64,000 nt of DNA from positions 7,549,931-7,613,930 of the forward strand of contig CM052357.1 in assembly GCA_028551475.1 (NCBI GenBank), in the 5' to 3' direction. Below, in pieces: positions 47,201-58,221 of this stretch. The position numbers and the translations under genes were made by a program. Below the pieces are notes generated by a model. That model was not told the origin of the DNA and ran no database searches. It saw only the letters and a list, made by a program, of their open reading frames with translations. This DNA comes from Casuarina equisetifolia (lineage: Eukaryota > Streptophyta > Magnoliopsida > Fagales > Casuarinaceae). Positions within the stretch are counted from its first letter, which is position 1; every line of letters begins with the position of its first letter.

Positions 47201-48676
47201 GAATTCCAATGGTCGGGGCAGATATCTGTGGTTTTTCTGGAAATACAACGGAAGAACTCTGCAGGCGCTGGATTCAGGTAAAACAAAAATGGTATTGCTT
47301 TGAAACAGCAAATTGATAGAGCAAATTGATATTCTATCATTTTGTTTGGTCTATCTAGTTTTATGAGTATTTTACGTTTCTGTCGTACTTGGAAGGAATC
47401 TCTGCCTTACTTGTTAAAACCTGTTTTCCCTCTATTATCTTTCGAAGATTTTCTAGATTAGGGATTGGCTGCCTCCTGATCTTGTGAAATATCTTCTGCC
47501 CTATTTCTAATTCTTGGTTTTGTGTTGCTTTTTTTATATTTTATTTTAACGGTTAATACTATAGGAATCTGATGCTTCTAATGTTTCCGTTCCGTTTGAA
47601 GCTTAATTCCTTGCTTTTTTTGTGTGGGTCATGGCATCTCATTTTGTTAAAAAGTGCCTAGATATCTTCAAAAAGGAGCTGGGAAACTAATTGAGAATGC
47701 ATGAAGTTTAAGTACCATTATGTAGCAATAAGCTGGCGCTTATTGTTTTATGAAACATTCGACCTAATATCGGTGTTTGATCTAAATGTAGCTAGGGGCC
47801 TTTTATCCCTTCGCAAGAGATCACTCAGCGAAGCATACAATTCGTCAAGAACTCTATCTTTGGGACTCAGTTGCTGCATCAGCTAGAAGGGTATTGGGGC
47901 TCCGCTACCAGCTTCTCCCCTACTTTTACACATTAATGTATGAAGCACGCCAAAGAGGAACCCCAATTGCGAGGCCTCTTTTCTTCTCGTTCCCTCAAGA
48001 TATCAACACTTACGAAATCAATACGCAGTTTCTGATTGGTAAAGGCGTAATGGTCTCGCCAGCATTGAAGTCAGGAGCGGTTTCAGTTGATGCATACTTC
48101 CCAGAGGGTAACTGGTTTGACCTCTTCAACTATTCGCACTCGTTGAGTGTTAAATCAGGCGAGTATATCAGACTCGACGCACCATCAGATCATATAAATG
48201 TGCATGTTCGGGAAGGTAATGTTTTGGCCATGCAAGGAGAGGCGATGACTACAGAAGCAGCTCGGAAGACTGCGTTTCACGTATTGGTGGTGGCCAGCTA
48301 TAGTGGAAATAGCACTGGAGAAGTTTTCTTGGATGATGGAGATGAAATTGAGATGGGCGGAGAGGGAGGGAAGTGGAGCCTGGTGAGATTTTATAGCGGA
48401 ATACATGGGACTAATGTAACGCTTAGTTCAAAGGTTGTGAATGGAGAATTTGCTTTGAGTCAGAAGTGGATAATAAATAAAGTGACTTTCATAGGGTTGA
48501 AGAAGGGCAAGAGATTGCATGAACATTACCTAAGAAAACCTGCTAACAGAAGAATCTTGGGGGAGAACTCGGTTTTAAGGACAAGCTTCGACAGTTCTGG
48601 GAACTTTGTTATCATCGAGATCTCAAACTTATCACTTCTTATTGGGCAAGAATTTAAGTTGGAGTTCCCACTTTGA
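41266..48676 (+). CDS. AGLU1: alpha-glucosidase, GH31, AGLU1-like, secreted
   Basis: Five exons: 41266-41534, 41687-42396, 46311-46541, 46631-47277 and 47792-48676 (2742 nt, 913 residues), all with GT-AG borders and matching phases. The N-terminus has a hydrophobic secretion-signal core (about [17 protein letters not shown]). The GH31 N-terminal domain carries [11 protein letters not shown]. The catalytic barrel has [15 protein letters not shown], the nucleophile Asp473 in GLWIDMNE, the acid/base Asp572 in HWTGDNAA, and [13 protein letters not shown]. The C-terminal domains include GNWFDLFNY and LDDGDE. The length matches Arabidopsis AGLU1 (about 900). The enzyme releases glucose from the non-reducing ends of alpha-glucosides in the apoplast or vacuole. 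Eight Glu codons follow the signal. An alternative in-frame start lies at 41185. Intron 2 is 3.9 kb. A broken tandem copy follows at 52 kb. Confidence 0.95.
41377..41400 (+). repeat. (GAA)8 microsatellite in coding exon 1
   Basis: Encodes eight consecutive Glu residues just after the signal peptide. The pseudogene copy has a short, non-repetitive Glu/Lys segment at the same place, so the repeat expanded in this copy or contracted in the other. Confidence 0.9.
42480..43030 (-). other. coding-like antisense stretch in glucosidase intron 2
   Basis: Two neighbouring open frames on the minus strand, 42828-43022 (64 codons) and 42494-42769 (91 codons), have ordinary protein-like composition. Examples are [19 protein letters not shown] and [10 protein letters not shown], then [18 protein letters not shown]. 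They may be pieces of one decayed or inserted coding sequence. I cannot assign a family; an organellar or transposon origin is possible. Confidence 0.35.
44742..44900. repeat. 79-bp direct tandem repeat in intron 2
   Basis: Two adjacent units, 44742-44820 and 44821-44900, starting TAAAATCTAATTAATTAATC and ending GAACTCCATTTTATCA, with about six differences. Confidence 0.85.
45690..45960 (+). mobile_element. decayed Ty1/copia RNase H fragment
   Basis: Forward translation with frameshifts and stops gives [26 protein letters not shown] and then [13 protein letters not shown], followed in a shifted frame by [12 protein letters not shown]. This is the order of the copia RNase H segment (A-E-x-E-Y...WL...LL-E; L-x-CDN-x-AA-x-HIA; HIE-x-D-x-H). 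Stops make it dead. LTR-like sequence may lie on either side (about 45420-45620 and 46020-46190), but I could not pair the ends. It lies inside intron 2 of the glucosidase gene, in sense orientation. Confidence 0.75.
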
Positions 48677-50107
48677 GAGCAAAGTCCGAAGCAGATGATT
48701 ATTGTCGTTGTATGGTTATCAGAAAGTGTCGTAAACAATAAGTTGCATATGAGCTCTGGTGGCTTTAAGAAATCATATCATTGATGCGACAAGAAATAAT
48801 AATCATTCAAAGCTAAAATATATCTATTCTTCTGGCTTCAGGATTTTAAGAGTGGAGGGTACAGATTTCATCATTGAAAATGGTAGCATTTTTTGTACCA
48901 ATCAATTCCTAGTTGTAGGATTCAAATAATGAATGAAAAGATAAATAAAATAACTATTATCAATTTACATATCGATTCTGCCCTGCTTTTGCCGTTCTGC
49001 AATAAGATTGTTTAGTTTGTTCAAAATAAATAGATGACTTGTTTGTTCGAAATAAATTGTTTAGTTTCAACTGGGTGAGATGGTTGGTGCTCTGCAATTA
49101 GATCTTATTTTCAAAGGTTTGATCCTGGTTTGAACAGAACCCAAATAGGTATGCTGACCCAGAAAATCTTTCAGTCGAATGCGGCGGTCTCATCAGGAAG
49201 AATGGGATTCTAAACGGAATAAACTGGATGAGATTGATGAGAGGTTAGTAGAAAAATTGGGATCGACAGCTTTCTCATCTTCTCATTATTTTAAAAGTTT
49301 GACGTGGTCTTATATGCTTTCCAGCGAAACATGTTTGGTTTTCCTCTTATCCATTGGCTCATATATTCACGTAGAGAGGGAGCATAGAGGGAGAGACCTA
49401 AAAGAAAACCTACGTTATATGACATAACCCATGCTTTAGTCCTGGAGAAGGAAAGAATGAAGTAATCCTTGTACGCTTCCCATAGAAGACAGATTTAGTG
49501 CTCTGTGTCTGTGCTGATAAGAAACAAAATAAGATATCTGTCATGGAACTGCTTCCGAGCCCCAACGACGTTTTTCCTTCTTGTTACATCGACAATTTGG
49601 TTCCCCTAAGTAAAGATAATCGAACTTGGACATCCAACAAGGAAAGGATCATTTGGGTTTTTACATGAGGGGTCTCTTTATTTTAGCAAAAATATGAGTC
49701 TCTTTAGCCATTAACTATCAAGTATAACATAAAATTCAATCACTGATTTTCTTTGTATGCGACATGCAACATAATATGAATCATAGTAAGCTTACATATC
49801 AAATTCACTTGAAGATGCCATGAACAACTCTAATGTTACACAACCCTTTAAGTATCTTATCAATCTAAAAGTTACTTCTCAATGTAACTTGTTGGGTGTG
49901 CGTGTGTATTAATTGGTTCTTTATTTCATTTATTTAGGAGGCCTAAGATAAGGTGATATAATGTCCCCATGTACCTACATTTTAGCTATAACTATGGATG
50001 TCTTCTAGTGTTTGATAAATGGCCTTGTGGCTAGGGGTTGAAACAAGGTAGCAATGAGTAATCCCATGAAAAGGTTGTTGAATTGAGAACCTTTAGTAGA
50101 AACCTTA
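48677..50107. repeat. 3' flank of the glucosidase gene, duplicated
   Basis: Aligns with 52786-53885. Shared landmarks are GCAGATGATTAT, CACATGAGCTCTGGTGGCTT-like sequence, CAATCAATTCCTAGTT, CAACTGGGTGAGATGGT and, at the end, ATCCCATGAAAAGGTTGTTG. About 700 bases at 49175-49885 are present only here. The start contains the likely 3' untranslated region. Confidence 0.75.
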
Positions 50108-50109
50108 CA

Positions 50110-50735
50110 AATTTTTATAGCAAATATGAAGATACACTTTGTGAATTAAACCCCTAACTTATTAGTCTTGCAAGTTGAGAGTTCCCTTGATTAATATCAT
50201 TAATCCTAGGGGAAGGCGATGAATTAATACTTACCATGCTTCATTGAATAGAAATAAATAAAAAAAAATTAAAGACAAGAAACAATATTTACTAAATTCA
50301 TTATATAAATCTATTACTATTTCCAAACTTAAACATTACAAATTCACATGCAAAATGAGTTATATTTTTTTATCAGTATTCTAGTTTATGTTTATGTAAT
50401 ATTTCGACTTACAAGTTATCCATCCAAACATTTTTATTTTTACCTTAAAAATTTGTACGAAGTTAAACAATTTTTTTTTTTGTCTATTATAACATGAAAG
50501 TCTAATGAGTGATTGAAGTTGAAGGAAAAAGTACTTCATAAGAAATAACTATCATAAATAATCATATTTGAAGGGAAACTATAATCTCTCTTTTCATAAA
50601 TATCTTTCTAATTGACTCTATAATTTTGTTGCCCTTTGAAAGCTAAGTTCAAAATGTATGGATTTAATTGTGTGGTAACTTTGTTTATTTATTTTACTAT
50701 ATAGATTGCTTTTGATTAGCTTAGCATACACAAGA
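50110..50735. repeat. duplicated glucosidase upstream region
   Basis: Matches 40600-41160: TTTACTAAATTCATTATATA, CCAAACTTAAACATTACAA, TATGTAATATTTCGACTTA and, near the end, GCTAAGTTCAAAATGTATGG. It begins almost exactly where the 3' flank of the intact gene ends, as expected for a head-to-tail tandem duplication. Confidence 0.75.
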
Positions 50736-51920
50736 AGAAAAACATAATTTGTTGAGTTCTTTAGTTCAAATTGACTAAGTGAGCAAAATAATAAAAATAT
50801 AGTCGTGAAGAGTAATAAAGTAAAGATTAATAATGAAAAGGAGGTTGATGTGTTATGTGAGAGAGAGAGAGAGAGAGAGAACTCCAATGTTGTGGCTAAT
50901 AAGATATGAAGGTGTAGAAAACTAATCTAAACCAAAAGACAAACACGAGACAAAGGCATCCAAGAGAATAAATTAAACTCCTTAATAGCATGGACATTGG
51001 CCCTACTACTATACAAAGTTGAACATAGCTTTGTGTTGGGTTTCATTGGATTGAATTTTGGTTGATTACAACATTACATGTCCATCTTTTTCATATGAAA
51101 ATTGTGGTACCACTTGTAGCTAAAAGGAGATTTGTGGGGCCTTTAATGGATTCTTTTTTTTTTTACTTTTAACTATTTTATTTTGAAGTGTTGATTGGTC
51201 ATAAACCAACTTGTACAAGTTATGTACCTTCTTGCACTTCACTTCAACTTTCAAGTATTTACTTTTGAAGTGTTGTTTGGGCACGACCCAACTTTCATAG
51301 GTCATGTACTTCACCTTAGCTTCCACAATGATTTTTGCAAAGACTAATAACTTTAACACACCCTCTTAAACTTGGCTTGGTAAGGTTGAGTTTATAAAAG
51401 GGCCAAAACCTTTTTCTTGGAAGGTAAATCTTAAGCAAGTTCTTAACTAATATTTGTGTTTGAGAGGATTTTGCTTGCTTCAAAGTGACTTTTGTGTTAA
51501 TACCAACATAACCTTTATGTATGCAGTAACTATAGTTTCTTGAGTCCTAAAAAAAATGAACAGATGCTCGTAAAATGAAGATTGGTTGTTTGACATTGTG
51601 GCAACTTGTTAGCATTCTTAAGAATGTTTAGTTGTAACAAGATGCTTTCTTTGAGTCTTGCTGAGTAAAAGACGCCTTCATCATTCTTCTCAATGATTGT
51701 CTGGCCCATACACCTATCATGCTTGAAAAGAAGTTATGCATGTATCACGTGTTGGCTAAAGGGCACTTCTCACACTCCATGAAAAGATATTTGCATTTTC
51801 TCACGCACTAGGTAGTGCTGCGTTGCACACTCAATTTGAGATTGATCTAGATTTACCACGCGATGACATATTTGATTTAGAACTCCATCCAAAGGATAGA
51901 GTTTGAGTTTAACTTGGATA
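50736..51920. other. sequence between two copies of a promoter segment
   Basis: About 1.2 kb without a recognisable gene, lying between two nearly identical segments (TTTTACTATATAGATTGCTT at 50.69 and 51.94 kb). A (GA)11 microsatellite occurs at 50859-50881. It looks like an insertion or the product of a further local duplication. Confidence 0.5.
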
Positions 51921-52080
51921 ATTTTTGTTTGTTTATTTTACTATATAGATTGCTTTTGATTTGCTTAGCTTACAAGCACTCCCAGTCAATGAGTCAACAT
52001 CGCGATAGTCTGCTTCGGCTGCTTTTTCAGCCATATATGGGGAAAAGGCGTCTGATTTCCCATAATCCACAGAGCTCAGC

Positions 52081-52785
52081 GATGAGGAAGACAAAGGGAG
52101 GATTATATTTTCCTCGACCTCTTCATCAAAATCAAACACTGCTTCTCTTTTTCTGTATCTTGCTTTATCACTTGGCCCCGATCAGCGGAAGGGAAGAAAA
52201 AGAAGCAGTCGGATATGGCTACAGAATCCGGTCAGCGGCGGTTGACCAGGGTGCCAAGTCGTTGACCGCTCATCTTGGTCTCATCAAAAGCTCCTCTGTA
52301 TTTGGTCCTGACATCCAGAATCTCAATCTCATCGCCAGGTATGCTTCATTTCTCGATATATGTTCATAAAATTAACCTTTGGGAATCACCAACGCGGCTA
52401 TGCCACGTCCCCAAAAAGTGGCGCCAAAAGATAAAATGGTGGAAATAGCACTGGAGAAGTTTTCTTGGATGATGGAGATGAAGTTGAGATGGGCAGAGAG
52501 GGAGGGAAGTGGAGCCTGGTGAGATTTAATGGCGGAATACATGGGACAAATATAACGCTTAGTTCAAAGGTTGTGAATGGAGAATTTGCTTTGAGTCAGA
52601 AGTGGATAATAAATAAAGTGACTTTCATAGGGTTGAAGAAGGGCAAGAAATTGCATGAACATGGCTTGGGGGAAAACTCGGTTACTAGGACAAGCTTCGA
52701 CAGTTCTGGGAAGTTTGTTATCATCGAGATCTCGAACTTATCACTTCTAATTGGACAAGAATTTAAGTTGGAGTTCCCATTTTGA
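52081..52785 (+). pseudogene. alpha-glucosidase tandem copy, middle of gene deleted
   Basis: Exon 1 equivalent at 52081-52338 encodes signal-like sequence and [14 protein letters not shown] with a GTATGC donor. It is followed by about 100 bases of intron 1 and then, from about 52440, by the last third of exon 5 (52441-52785, ending in the matching TGA). All of exons 2-4 and the start of exon 5, including both catalytic aspartates, are gone. A further 27 bases are missing inside the exon 5 part (about 52662). No acceptor exists to join the two parts properly, so it cannot make an active GH31 enzyme. The parent gene is at 41266-48676. Confidence 0.93.
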
Positions 52786-53646
52786 GAGCAAAGTCCGAAT
52801 CAGATGATTATCGTCGTTGTATGGTTATCGCTCATCAGAAAGTGTTGTAAGCAATAAGTTGCACATGAGCTCTGGTGGCTTTAAGAAATCATATCATTGA
52901 TGCGACAAGAAATAATAACTACTAAAAGTTTCAATATATTTCTGTTCTTCTGGCTTTTGAGTAATTATTATTTCTGAGTTGATTGGTACAGACTTCATCA
53001 CCGAAAATGGTAGCATTTTTTGTACCAATCAATTCCTAGTTATAGGAATCAAATAATGAATGAAAAGATAAATAAAATAACTATAGTCAATTTACATATG
53101 GATTCTGCCCTGCTTTTGCCGTTCAAGTGTGATCCGGTTTCGTTTCATCTCTCTAACAAAGATCAAGCTGGTCGTTTTTTAGCTGTCAGAACTCTCGAGG
53201 AAATTGCAGAAAATATCATATTCTGTAAGGATTTCAATGTTAAGAAACGAGGCTTTTTTCTCTTCCACATTTGTTTCGGCCACCAAATGAGTTGCCAAAC
53301 GAAGCTTTGTTTTTCTATCTGATACTACTTTATGCGTTTTGAGATTTTGCTTACTTGTCTTTGAATGAGAATTGGAACAATTAGGGTCTGGGAAATTCCG
53401 AATGTTACTGTATCACATTGGCACCAGTGGACTCTCCGTTGCGGTTGCCAGCAGTGCCATCCATCCTCTAGGTTCTTCTTCTTCTCCTGCGCCTTGCATG
53501 TATGATTTGTTAATGTTTGTTCGAAATAAGTTGTTTAATTTCAACTGGGTGAGATGGTGGGTGTTCCACGATTGGATCTTATTTTCAAAGGTTTGATCCT
53601 GGTTTGATCAGAACCCAAATAGGTTTGCTGATCCAGAAAATCTTGT

Positions 53647-53677
<31 letters not shown>

Positions 53678-53890
53678 TAATTGGTTCTTTATTTCATTTA
53701 TTTAATTTTTTTTTTATTTTTGGTATAGAGGAAGCCTAAGATAAGGTGACATAATGTACCCACGTACCCACATTTTAGCTATAACTATAGATGTCTTCCA
53801 ATATTTGACAACTGAAACCAGGTAGCAATGAAGTAATCCCATGAAAAGGTTGTTGAATCGAGAACCTTTAGTAGAAACCGTTAAAATTCT
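52786..53890. repeat. 3' flank of the glucosidase pseudogene
   Basis: Counterpart of 48677-50107. A (TG)14 microsatellite at 53647-53674 lies where the other copy has 700 extra bases and a short GTGTGCGTGTGTA tract. Similarity ends near 53885. About 250 bases at 53110-53510 have no counterpart behind the parent gene. Confidence 0.75.
53647..53674. repeat. (TG)14 microsatellite
   Basis: Uninterrupted TG units followed by TATTAATTGG, which is also the sequence after the short TG-like tract at 49.89 kb. Confidence 0.9.
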
Positions 53891-56800
53891 AAGGACCTTG
53901 GAAAAAGAAAATCCCATCGAATAGTTTCATATATCTTTACAAAGGTCACTGTAGGACAGCGGAAGACGCCTTTGCTTCGGGTGTAAAACAGTGTCACCGA
54001 TGCGTCTTCTTGTAGTAAAAAACCATTGGCGTTATGCAACAATCTGTGGGAGAAAAGTCTTGAGACATGGTTTGCAAATGGTCTTAATGTCACAAGCTTG
54101 GGTTCCAACCTTATTAGAAGTGACCAAGTCTCTTATAAATACCAACATCTATTTAATATAGGATAAAGTACACCAACCATCTTTATTGGGCTGGACCCCA
54201 CTAGGCATGTGTCATCAAGCCTCATTACCTTAGTTTTAGTTTGGAACGGTGGAAAATTAATGTAATTTATGGCAGCATTATAACCTTGAGCAAGTGTACT
54301 AGGGAGATGAAGGCAAGCTAAGAAGTCTCTTAGTAGGTCATAATGATCCCGTTAACCGCTTTTAGATTGTCTAAATCAGTCCAAATCATTTTTTACATGA
54401 ATAATTATCTTATTTTCATGGTGGTGGTGCTCTAACTCCGTAATGTTCAGAGAACTTCCTCCCAATTAAGCTATCTGTAAGTGATTCCTTATGGCGGAGA
54501 TTTACACTCAGGGAAGGGTTGAATCAACTTCTGGACCTTTTTTCTGTCTTTTCTGTTGATTGGGTAACACAGTGGAAGATCATAGAATAATTCCTTCAAC
54601 TTCTTCAATAGAGTCTTCGATTTCTTAATTGCGAAAAATTCTTTTGAGAATAAACGTCAGTAACATGTAAATGAAGACAAGGGAAAAGGAAATAAATCGG
54701 ATCAATGACTTCAGAAAGAACTTGTAAGCTATGAAGATGAAGTTACAAATATATAACTCAGCCCCTAGAACACTAGTTGCTTGTTCACTGAATCAAAAAA
54801 TCAATATATCGCATCTGTCCCCAAAACTACAATCAGGGGAACAAAACATCAATAACTATCATTAGAAACTGCATATCAAGTGTGACTGGTACAAAACTTC
54901 TGCTTAGAAGACCCTTCGTGCCGCAAGAATGTATATGGTACTTTACACATCTACCTTAAAAGCAACTGAAACCTGAAGAAATTTCCAATCAGTCAGCAAA
55001 CCTCTATGATGCTGAGCGAGAAAGTAAGTGGGTAATATATCATAGGCATAGCAAGAGAAGTTATTCCCAAGCGTATGATATGGTATGCAAACACAAGTAC
55101 CCACCAATATCCATGAACGGAAGATGCACACAACCCCAAAAAGCAGTAAGAAGACCTTCAGAACCAATAGACAATAAACCAAATGCAGAAGTACTCGAGT
55201 GCATAAGACTTCCATCCATTCCATAAGCAACGTCAAGCAAAAGGTCTGCTCAAAGACAGACTCCACGCCCAGTAAAATTCCATTTCAAGTTTCGAAAGAC
55301 TTAGCATCCAAATAATCTTCATCATTATTCTTGAGATCAAGCAGCACCAGCCCAAAGATGACCAGAGACCAAAATTTCCCAACTACTTAGCAAAGCAGGA
55401 GATCATCTAAAGACCTCTTCACCACTTCTAGAACGACACCAAATTGTTGTTACTGTAACCATTTAATTAAACTATATGGCAATAAGAGATCATGCTTCAA
55501 GAGTCTAACCATGAAAGCCATCTTACTTAAAATATACAGATTCCACAAATTCTTCAAGAAAATATTACCTTGACTTCCATAGCAACTTATACGTGCTAGA
55601 GAATTTGTTATTCTATAGAAGTATGTTCATTGTTTCACTTTTTGAGATGTTTATCTGTATTTGCTTTAAATGTCAAGACTCTTCTCGGTGCAGCAATTGC
55701 ACATGCTAATATAGAAAAGTAGAAAATGGGACCACATTTGGAAATACCATGGGTTCCTTCATGATATTTATCCTGCAGGCTACCCTGATCCCACCATCCC
55801 TGATGACAAGGCCAAGTGCCAAATGTCATATTCCTCTGGCATCTCTTAAAGGGAATAAAGTTTTGCTACAATGTGTGAAAAACATTCTTTAAGGGTAATT
55901 AACCCCACATTTGCAAGGTTGAGATGGAAGTAGGGTGTTTGCAAGCCAAATTAGTAGTTATCAAATTACTCAATAAGCAATGAAAGAAGATCATCATGAG
56001 GTTTACGCTCCAAGTGATATTAAAACTTTCAGTGTTAGTGCCAGGTAGGAGCTACTACAAACAAGTCATCAGTCTTTCACAAATATTTGAGGGATTTTCG
56101 GTTAAAAAAAGAAACTCAAAACCAATTGGTCCAGAAATGACAAGTTTATCTCCTTGAACAAGCTCGACATTAGATAGCCCCTTTTTTCTCTTTGGGAGAA
56201 GAGAAACATGTGCATTTTATGGGAACAGGACCTCAAAAATTGAATGTGCTCTGACCGAGCTTATCTTAATATCATCAATGAGTAGAAACTCAATTGTAGA
56301 TAGAATCATTAGACTATAATTGAGTAGAAAATCCCACAAAGTAAATTGAGGGTAAGATTTCACAATTAGTAGAGGAATCCGTTGTTAGCTTTTTTCACCA
56401 TTGGTTTCAACATATGTCCTTTCGTTCCACCTAAATACTAATACTTGGCCAAAAGGCTTTGCTCAGCAATGGCTTATTCTAGATCCAGCACTAAAGGGCG
56501 ACTTCAGAGGAGGAAAAATCTTCTACCCCGCATAGAAATCAGTTGCCCTTGAAAGTCCGTCCTATCAAGGAATTCAAGTGCTTGATGACTCAGCAAACAC
56601 TACACATTGACATATTTCCCCTGTAGTGGAATAATGGTAACCTCTCAGGATGAAGATGACACACGGAAGTCTGTAAGTGTAACAGATTATGAAGCATAAA
56701 CGGACTAGGGAGGATGCAGAGAGTAGAGTGGCAGATAAAGACGAAAAGGAATAGGCCAGTCCCTAAGGAAGGACAAACAAGCATCCAAGCTTAGTAGTCT

Positions 56801-58221
56801 TAATTGCCATGTATCAACCTTCTCATGTAAAGTTAGAGACATGACAAATGGGTTTTCACGCTAAATGAACTTGGAGACCTGAAGAATGTGTCTTCATGCC
56901 TTTCATGTTCAAGTAAGAGTGTTTAAGAGCGTCTGATTGGTTCTGTAATGTTTAAGAGTGTCTGATGGATAATTGCATGCTAACACTGCAAGGAATCTGA
57001 CAAATAACATTAGAGACCAATGAAAGCACTAAGATGACATTGGACTGATACAAAGAAAAAATAGGTAGAATTTCGAAGAGTCACATATCAGGATCATTTA
57101 TTGGTAAGCTATAAATGCATGCAGTCGGTATGAACCCATGATTTACCCTCTACCATGTTCTCAATGTTGGTAGTGGAAACCCCTACTATGCCAATGGAAG
57201 TTGAATGAGAGGAATTAACATGCATTTGAAGAATGGAAGAGTAGACTATAAGAAGTTCAACTTAAGGCAATCAAAGTATAGCTAATCTCGTAGCACATTG
57301 CAGTACAGATTGCCAGCAAAAATCAATAATCCATATAACTTCTATTCCAACAAGAGTACAATGGACAATAATGGAAACGTTCTCAAATGAGATGTGTACA
57401 CAACTGACAGACAGTGCAACGTACAAAAACATTCAAATGAAAAAGTGATCCATCATAATAACGCATAACAAAGGCTGAAATAACAAAAACTAAGAAGATA
57501 CATGACCCGGACCCCTCAATATTTAACACAGAAACATTGAACAAAGAAGCAAAGGCTGCCTTGGGAGGTGGAAAAAAAGATGGGGAAGGAAAAAAAAAAA
57601 AAAAAACCAAAGGAAGAGAGAGGATTTAAATTTGAATTCCATTCTCAAATGCAGATAGAACTACAAATGACTAAATCACATATTTTGATGCCATACAATT
57701 CTACCCGCAGATATCACTCTAATACAACAATAAAAAGTGATTGCAACTAAACAAATTTAAGAACAGAGCTACTGGTTACGGTAAAGTAAACATCACTAAT
57801 AAGATCAGAATACTATAATTTGATGCAAAGATTAGAAACCAGTTTACAACATTCAGAATTTAGTATTACGATATTCTCCAAGGACCATTTCTTAATAGGG
57901 AAATCAACTGCTGAAACTATTATTTCTCAATTTCGCAAGTAAAAAGGCCACTGTATTCACACCACTTCAGGTGTAACATTTTTCAGTAAGCGGTATTTCC
58001 ATTTTCCAGTTTATAAAATAGTAAAAATAAACGTATGCAACATATATATTGATTGAAAATGAGAGAAGGTAAATGTTTTCCTGACCTTACTATCTCACAA
58101 GTAATTGTACAAGGCAAACATGTACTCTGAAAATTGGTTCCAACAACTGCAAAAGCTCCATTGAAATCTTGAAAGCTTTCACCAGAGAAGATATCAATTT
58201 GCTCCTTTAAAAGAACATCTT
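53891..58221. other. no recognisable gene; VPS54 3' region at right end
   Basis: About 4.3 kb in which neither strand gives a family I recognise. The scattered frames (for example minus 54943-55266 and 57383-57610) look like chance. The 200-300 bases below 58222 should contain the 3' untranslated region of VPS54. A poly-A/GGAAAAAAA stretch is at 57587-57606. Confidence 0.5.

Noticed and set aside
53020-53322. 100-codon forward frame behind the pseudogene
   Set aside because: No recognisable family, no counterpart behind the parent gene, and partly made of duplicated 3' flank.
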